Source: Stromatinia cepivora (taxonomy: Eukaryota > Ascomycota > Leotiomycetes > Helotiales > Sclerotiniaceae). From it: a stretch of DNA of 64,000 nt. The DNA lies in the NCBI GenBank assembly GCA_014898415.1, contig RCTD01000028.1, positions 372,001 through 436,000 on the forward strand, in the 5' to 3' direction. The notes beneath the pieces are model-generated. The model was given only the letters and a program-made list of their open reading frames with translations, had not been told where the DNA came from and did no database searches. Positions 55,846 to 64,000 of the stretch are shown piece by piece. The position numbers and the translations under genes are program-made. The first letter of the stretch is position 1; each line of letters opens with the position of its first letter.

Positions 55846-58322
55846 TTATTGTGCCAGAGCACCTCCGCCAGGTGGCCCCTTGGGTCCCTTATCCGCGGGT
55901 CCTTGGCTTCCAGGAATTGGTGCCAGTGAAGTACCCATACTTTCAGGTACCTTTATGCTTCCCGAAGGAGCGATCGCTCTACCCTCCAATTTCTCTCCCC
56001 TTATAACCTTAAAGGCTTCTTCCCTATCTAAAGTCTCGTAGTCCACTAAAGCTTTAGCCAGGAGATCCAACTCCTTACGCTTAGATTCAATGAGCTTGAC
56101 AGCACGAAGACGAGCCTCCTCAATGACACGGCGAACTTCAGATTCGACAAGCAGCTTCGTTCCTGCAGATAGTTGTTCATAGTTTGTCATCAAATCTACG
56201 TTTCCAAGCTCAGGCGACATTCCAAATCGAGTGACCATGTTGTATGCGAGACTTGTAGCGCTTTGGAGGTCCTGTTCGCAAAGTTAGTATGTTGCCGCAT
56301 TCTCGAATTATCAACGGTGGAAGAAAGAAGACCTACGCCAGAAACTCCACTAGTAACCTTTGTGGGGCCATATTTGATTTCTTCTGCAACTTTACCTCCC
56401 ATGCAAACATCGAGCCTGCTTTCATACTCGTCCAAGGTCATTGAGTACTTATCCATTGCTGGCAAGTGGAAAGTTAAACCAAGAGCACTGCCTCGAGGCA
56501 TGATCGTAACCTTGTGTAATGGATCTGTCCCAGGGGTAAACATAAGAACGAGTGCATGACCTGCTTCATGATATGCTGTCATCTCCTTTTCCTTTTGAGA
56601 AATAACCATGCTCCTCTTTTCAGCGCCCATCATTATTTTGTCCTTAGCCCATTCAAAATCCAACATGGAGACCGCTTTCGCTTTCGCTCTACTGGCGTGT
56701 ACAGCAGCTTGATTAATGATGTTCTCGAGTTCAGCGCCGGAAAAGCCGGGTGTACCAGAAGCAAGTGTTTCGATGTTGACATCAGGTGAAGCAATGATCT
56801 TTTGCATGTGATGCTTCAAAATCGCCAGTCGGCCACGCACATCTGGTAGACCGACGACAACATTTCGATCAAATCGGCCAGGTCTTGTAAGAGCCTTGTC
56901 TAGCAATTCGGGAAAGTTGGTAGCAGCTAAGATGATAACACCATTGTTCTGTGCAAATCCGTCCAGTTCAGTGAGTAGTTGATTGAGAGTTTGCTTGGAA
57001 TATGCGGCATCCCGAGCATTTCGTTTCCCTCCTATAGCGTCAAGTTCGTCGATAAAGATTATGGCGGGTGATTTGCTCTTTGCAGCAGTGAATAGTTCTC
57101 GTACTCGTTTCGCACCAACACCAACATATATCTCGTCGAATTCACTACCAGACATGAAGAAAAATGGAACGCCAGCCTCACCAGCAACGGCACGAGCCAA
57201 CAAAGTCTTACCAGTTCCAGGAGGGCCAACCAGCAAGACACCCTTTGGCAGTTTTCCACCGAGTGTAGAGAACTTTTCCGGGTTCTTCAAGAAATCTACG
57301 AGTTCTTGAAGTTCATCCTTTGCTTCATCGCAGCCGTGAACATCCGTAAACCTGACATTTTGATGTTCAGCCTTGGCCTCATTGTCGGCTTTGGCTCCTC
57401 CAGGCCTTCTAGCAACAATAGAATTAAAGCCCTCAATCATCATGGCAACGACGACCAAACTGATGTAGGTGAAAAGTGCAAAGTAGAGACCGAATTTAAC
57501 CCATTTGAAGATAGTGTTACCCATAGTTTCATCAACAACAACATGCATAGGAGAGTTTTTATCGCCAGAACCAGATGCTTGACCGTGAGACATAGCAATG
57601 TTACCGCCTCGAGAATTGGCAGCAACTGCTTGACCGATAGCCTGTAATTGCGCGTTGCCGAGATTTCCTGGCTGTCCGGAAGCATTTGCCATACCACTGT
57701 TCATTTGTCCTAACATGCCTAAAGCTCTGTGATATGCACCTTCACAAGCAGCGTTCGATGCGAAATGACCGGTTTGATATCTGTCGGCAATGATGGCAGG
57801 CATATTTGCCTTCAAAAGCGCTTGGTAGAGGGCATTTTGCGCGGTAGCACTAGTCGGATTCTTGTTGGCAGTTTCTTCCAGATGAGAGAGTAAATTGTGC
57901 GACGTATTACCACCAAAAAGAGATCTTTGCTGCGTTTTGAAGAGTTTTGTAAAGGGCCGGTATTGCTGTGGCCGCAGAAACGAAGACATAGACATTTGCC
58001 GACCATGTGCGATTGCCAAAATAGATGAGACAGGAACCGTCGAGTTTGCAGTAGAAATACGTTTGGAGGCGGAGGTAAAGGCATGTCGAAGACTTGGGGA
58101 TATCGAGTCAACGTGCGCGTTTGCAGACGGTACAGGAATCGATCTGGTCGAAAGCTGTGGTGGCATTAGCGGGGTTAGTTCAACAGAGACGAAGTCTTTG
58201 TTCCTACGAACCATTCGCGCCGATGGCAGAATCATCTTCGAACATTGTGTTTCTGGTGCGTTTCGGACGAGAAGCCTTAGAGGTGTAGCCATCTTGGACA
58301 ATCCATGAGACGGTGTTGCCAT
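55846..58322 (-). CDS. yme1: Mitochondrial i-AAA protease Yme1
   Basis: Two exons, 58322-56337 and 56271-55846, give 803 residues. Yme1 is an ATP-dependent zinc protease of the mitochondrial inner membrane, active on the intermembrane-space side, with roles in protein quality control and lipid transfer regulation. N-terminal part: basic presequence, a helical domain with LLSHLEETANKNPTSATAQN as in Yme1, and one membrane segment (FGLYFALFTYISLVVVAMMI) at about residue 285. AAA domain: GVLLVGPPGTGKTLLARAVA (Walker A), IIFIDELDAIGGKR (Walker B), RPGRFDRNVVVGLPDVRGR (second region of homology). Protease domain: AYHEAGHALV (HExxH). The last exon gives DLQSATSLAYNMVTRFGMS and a helical end with a Gly/Pro-rich tail. 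The single membrane segment separates it from the two-segment m-AAA proteases. Confidence 0.96.
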
Positions 58323-59813
58323 GACTGGCAGAACCAGATAGAATTAGATTATAAACTCCTCCTTTCAACCACCACCCAATGAATATTTTGGAACACTTCT
58401 CTTGGCAACTCTTTTTGACTGTATCGATATCTAATCAACCGATTCTAAGAAATGAGGTTTTGTTGAACCTCGATGTCGAGGAGATATTGATTGTTGATGC
58501 CAAAATGGGACACAGAAGGCAAACTTGTAAATTGTAAGTGCATCAGTGCATCATGGAAGTTGTTGGATGCCGCAGCTTATTAATTCACTAGACTATTTTT
58601 GATCTAGTGTAATCTTGCACTCGCGAATCAAATGATATCGTAGCTTCTAGATCTGGTTTGAACCACCCACTACCACGTGTTGGTCAAAGCCAGTAGTGAG
58701 GTACAATAAATTAAGGGAAATTTACCTATATACACCAAGGTAAAGATACATTCATACTAGGTAGTTTTAATTCACGCCCAATATCATAACATATCATAAA
58801 TTGAATTACAATTAATATATCCTTTGTTTATCCAGTGTTTTACCTCCGACAATATCCAACTTAGGGAGGATGATGCAAGATATCGAAAATCGTTACCAAT
58901 TTGTTGAACATCAATGTCTTCATCAAGAATGAAATCAGGCGGATGGCGAGAAAGCGAAAGGAGTACAAGCCTGGGGATCTTGAAGGATTATTCCTTACCT
59001 GATGCACATATTCGCCAGTTGCAAGCTCGATTTTGCGTCGCAAATATATAATTCAAGCCAGGCCTTTCTTAATTGTACCATTCACAAGCAAAGAAGGCGA
59101 AGTGCTTTCAAATATAGGTCATATTACTAGGTATTTAACTATTTACTACTACTATCAATACACAAGATTTCCCTCCCAACCGAATACCCAATCCGATTCC
59201 ACATCCAAAACTAATAAACATTTAAATAAGTATTGATACACGTGGCAAATCCAGCCTTGATGACCAGCTTCCAAACACAAATAACACAATACGCTCCCTG
59301 ATGCCCAAAGTATATAACATAAAAGAAATGACCTCGTTGAATTCGTGGCGCCATAATACCACCTCCTCATTATGTACCCTTCCTTCATCTTCTGCTCCTC
59401 CCGAGTCAATTATTAGATCCAGCTTTAACTGTATGCAAAACCGAAGGCACGCCATTATAAAATAATAGAATGAATGAAAGTAAAAAAAGTAGGTGAAAAT
59501 GTCAAGACAAGCTGACCGTCCCGAGACGGAGAGCTGAACGATGTGCACTGATGATAAAGATATGAGATCACCGTGAGATCGTGGCGGTCTGCTCAATACT
59601 GTGTAGCCTGAGGACGAGACGCATTCGTAAATATCGTTAATGTACTAGGTATAACGCGAAGACTCGGAGAAGTGAAAACTTTTGTTGATGAAATGAAACA
59701 AACTGCAGGTCCTGTATGCCTCAGCCCTTGGGCATATGCCGTCTGATTAATGATACAATCGCCAAAAAGAAGGTTTCGAAACGAGCGTATGTCGGTTTGA
59801 CTATTCAGTATTG
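58323..59813. other. Spacer, no gene seen
   Basis: About 1.5 kb: promoter of yme1 on the left and the 3' flank of the zinc-finger gene on the right. Open stretches of 60-124 codons here (58861-59043, 59155-59596) show no domain. AT-rich around 58690-58860. Confidence 0.55.
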
Positions 59814-61185
<1,372 letters not shown>

Positions 61186-62589
61186 TATGTATTTCTGAAT
61201 GTATCCTGTCGGAGTGAAAATATTCAGTCTCAAGAGATATTGGTCGGTTGTATCCGATTTTGAGGAAGTTGTGGTTGAGTGACGATCCGAAAATTTGAGA
61301 TATGGAAAGTAAGTGTTGTGATTTGGTTGCCTGATATACAAGTGAAGTCGATTTGAAACTCAATAGGAGAAACGTGTAAAATACAAAGCGTCCAGCGCAA
61401 TAGCGTTGAGCGAGAGTAACAAGTGACGAACTGACTTGGAGACGGCCTTGTGAAGAAAGTATTATAAGAGTTGATTTCACGAGAAGGAAAGCTACAATGG
61501 TTCTTGTCAACTATGTACAAGAATAGCACGAAACTCTCAAAAAGAACTGAGGAAGTCAGAGAATTGAAGACTGGATGATTTGGTGATGTATCGACATGAG
61601 CAGGTAGAGGTCATATACATACTCTTTAAGATGCGGGATGTGAATGAAGCTTGTTGATCGATTACCCAAACACGGAATGGTGGGGCGCACGAGCAATGGA
61701 GGAAAACTGTGAACGTGGTAAAGAGACTAAAGTTGATGTACCTGGATCTAGTTCTAGCTCGTACTGTTCCGGGTCATGCGAGTGGGCGGACAAGGTGTGA
61801 AAAATAAGGGTTCTCGGCAGGCAAACTTTACTAGTTGCCCAAAATACGGTTTGGTTGTTTCGACGTCAAAGTGTCTCTGAAGTAGTGTGGATGTATTAAA
61901 AGTTACGAAACAAGGACCATTCTTGAAGTAGAATCGTTGGGACTTGAGAGGCGGCTGAGATCGTCAAGTCTAATTTTCTGGGGAGTCGAGAAGGATGATG
62001 GTTGTAGGAGTAAATTTGTGAATGTGGATTCTGGAAAATGGTGCAAGATATGGATTTCTAGCTTTTCTAGTGGGAAGATGCTTGGTTCAAAGGTTTAAAG
62101 TAGAGATAGTATTCCGCTTGATAAGATATGAGATGCTTATAGTGTTTATAGTTCGAATGGCAAGATTGCCTTCAAGGTATTAGGCGTTTTCTGACTCGTA
62201 CCCGCGACACAGTGAATGAATTGTAATAATTCTCGTGAGTAAACGCCTTTTTTTCTTTTGAAGAAGAAAGTGCAAGGTAACGAGGGACCCCGGTAGATAT
62301 GCGAGGATGATATTGTATTGACAATTAACATCAACTAGCAATGAGGTCGGCAGTCAGACTTTCGCTTCGATGAAGCAATCAAGAAGGGTGAGAATATGGG
62401 CACGTATGGATGGACCGATATGGATCTCTGGGTGGAGTGAGATTTTCGCATCCGAATGAGTTATCCTTGAGACTTTAGTTGACCCTCTTCCACTTTTTTG
62501 TCGAATGATATTCCGATCGGTAGTCGACTAATAAGTTGATGATTAATGGGGAATTCGAAAATTTGAGGTTGTAGGTCTGTAGGTTGATA

Positions 62590-62618
62590 GTGGGAGTGGG
62601 AGTGGGAGTGGGAGTGGA
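62590..62618. repeat. GGGAGT microsatellite
   Basis: Four to five units of GTGGGA/GGGAGT in tandem. It lies 1.4 kb upstream of the zinc-finger coding region. Confidence 0.9.
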
Positions 62619-62674
62619 GTCAGATTATCTTTTTTGTTTACCTTTACATAGTAATAAATCAAACCCTAGAATGA

Positions 62675-62760
62675 ACGTTTTTTTTTCTTTTCTTGTTTCT
62701 TGTGATAAGTTTTTATTTTTTATTTTTTATTTTTTCTTCCTTTTTTTCTTTCCCTTTCTA
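62675..62760. repeat. Poly-T / TTTTTA low-complexity tract
   Basis: Three TTTTTTAT-type units and longer T and CT runs, on the plus strand. Typical low-complexity intergenic DNA. Confidence 0.8.
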
Positions 62761-64000
62761 CTGTGCGAACTATATCTATCTACCTGGTAACAGATAGAAA
62801 GTGGAAGTAACAAAAACATTTCATTCGGTAAGTATCTACGTATTTTGTCGGCGGTGTTTGTTTTGGGAGTATTGATACAGCGAATTACTTTAAGGGATTA
62901 ATATAAACTATTCTTATTTAAGCCTAAGATTTCGATATTAGCCGTTCATATAGCAAGCCATTCCATAATGCATTCTGCATACCTAGTACATGGGGATTTG
63001 AGTAGTACCATATCATTGGGCTGATCCAGGACCGGCTGGGGCCAGGAGGTTCTTTTTGGAGTTGGAGATATAGGGAAGGGCAAGGTTATCCGACAAGGAT
63101 AAGGAGTCGGTTTTCAGGTCCCTTTTCCGCACTTTTGCACTTTTTTTTAAAACTAATATGTGCTAGTACTAGATAGTATCTAGCATTAATAATGTCTAAT
63201 CATCTTTTGTTGTTCTGGCCGAAAACTACTGACAGTCTGACTGGAGCTATTGTATCACCAATTCATAGCTTCCAATATGAGTAAGAAAAATCATATACGG
63301 TAGCTTCTACGGTAGATATTACATTACCTACTGGGGGCAGCTTTGGCGGATGGCAGTAGGAAATATCTAGGGAGACTAGTACTATAGAAGCTTTGGTATC
63401 AAATAAACTTTATTGAACTGTATAGGAGAGACCTTGACTTATTTCGAAAACCTGAATAGTTACACTTGCGATTCATACGCAATGGAAATCTCAATTCCAT
63501 GGAAGATTTCCATAGGTACCGAATGTCGGTTACTTTGAAAGACTCTTTAACTTATTGTATACCCCGCATACATGATGTAGCTCAATTGAGTGCAGTGTAT
63601 AATTAGCAGAAGGAGATTATACATAAGAAAAGTCAGGAGCTGTGGATCGTTTTCTCTTGGACGTCCATAACTTGTACGTATGTAATCATCGATATTGCCT
63701 CAATTAATATTTGAGAAAGCTTTTGAAATGCTGTATATACTTATTCAGAAGTGGATTAGGAAAGCCTGTCAGTCCATATAGGCGTAGCTGTACGGAGTAA
63801 CAATTTTAGTTTTCTGGGGTCTTGTTTATAGGCGAAGCTCCGAATGGCGAATAGCCCTCCTCTCATGCCAAGACAAGACTTCGTCAAACACATGGGTTGC
63901 CTGGCATAATATGGTGGAGTGGAGTCGTTACATACAATGAAAACAAATCTCTCAAGGGGAAACCATGATTCGCCATCGTGCGGATCTCGTAAGGTACTCT

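Larger units (their letters stand above)
61186..64000. other. Upstream region of the zinc-finger gene and AT-rich end of window
   Basis: About 2.8 kb. The part up to about 62300 may hold 5' exons or a long leader of the zinc-finger gene; none could be fixed. It is followed by a GGGAGT microsatellite, poly-T tracts at 62675-62760 and low-complexity DNA. No gene, tRNA or telomeric repeat was seen up to the right edge. Confidence 0.5.

Noticed and set aside
63169..63183. 15-bp palindrome CTAGATAGTATCTAG
   Set aside because: Short palindromes of this size are common in AT-rich spacers, and it does not extend further on either side.

Overview
The window is nuclear DNA of a filamentous ascomycete. 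Genes are split by short introns (mostly 45-120 bp, GTAAGT/GTATGT-like donors and TAG/CAG acceptors), intergenic spacers are long and AT-leaning, and the housekeeping proteins are fungal in type (Ste24, Yme1, Pol31, Rpb11, Avt3, Vhc1, Uds1 and DUF3716 proteins). The overall style suggests Leotiomycetes/Sclerotiniaceae (Botrytis or Sclerotinia relatives), but that placement is an inference from protein resemblance, not from a search. All exon joins were worked out by hand from splice signals and reading-frame continuity.

Layout. 1-8 kb: a possible gene start cut by the left edge (-), a single-pass membrane hypothetical (-), a secreted aspartic protease with a Ser/Thr-rich tail (-) and the RNA polymerase II subunit Rpb11 (-). 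8.8-12 kb: a nitronate monooxygenase (+) and a DUF3716 protein with a poly-Glu tail (-). 12.8-21 kb: two vacuolar-type transporters in divergent orientation, Avt3-like (-) and Vhc1/SLC12-like (+). 23-39 kb: mainly core nuclear and cytoplasmic functions, with DNA polymerase delta subunit Pol31 (+), a Uds1 coiled-coil protein (-), an F-box/LRR protein (-), a Pho23-type ING/PHD protein (-) and a cis-prenyltransferase (-).

39.2-45.6 kb looks accessory and decaying. An AT-rich tract carries repeated TATAA-type motifs that could be a transposon remnant. It is followed on the + strand by a small secreted-protein-like gene with AUA where the start should be, an F-box/zinc-ribbon gene with an in-frame TGA, a fatty acid/alkane-type cytochrome P450 with an in-frame TAG, and a small GPI-anchored protein that looks intact. 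Each of the three broken genes otherwise keeps an open frame and good splice sites, so the damage looks recent.

47.9-64 kb returns to core genes: mitochondrial ribosomal protein bL34m (-) and a probable RNA polymerase I A14-like subunit (+) sharing a 228-bp divergent promoter, the CAAX protease Ste24 (-), a nitroreductase-family protein (+), an unrecognised nuclear-type protein (+), the mitochondrial i-AAA protease Yme1 (-) and a four-finger C2H2 transcription factor (-). The last 2.8 kb holds only low-complexity and AT-rich sequence. I saw no tRNA, rRNA, CRISPR array, telomere repeat or intact transposon. I did not find a clearly new multi-gene system; the most interesting region is the 39-45 kb block of freshly broken genes.
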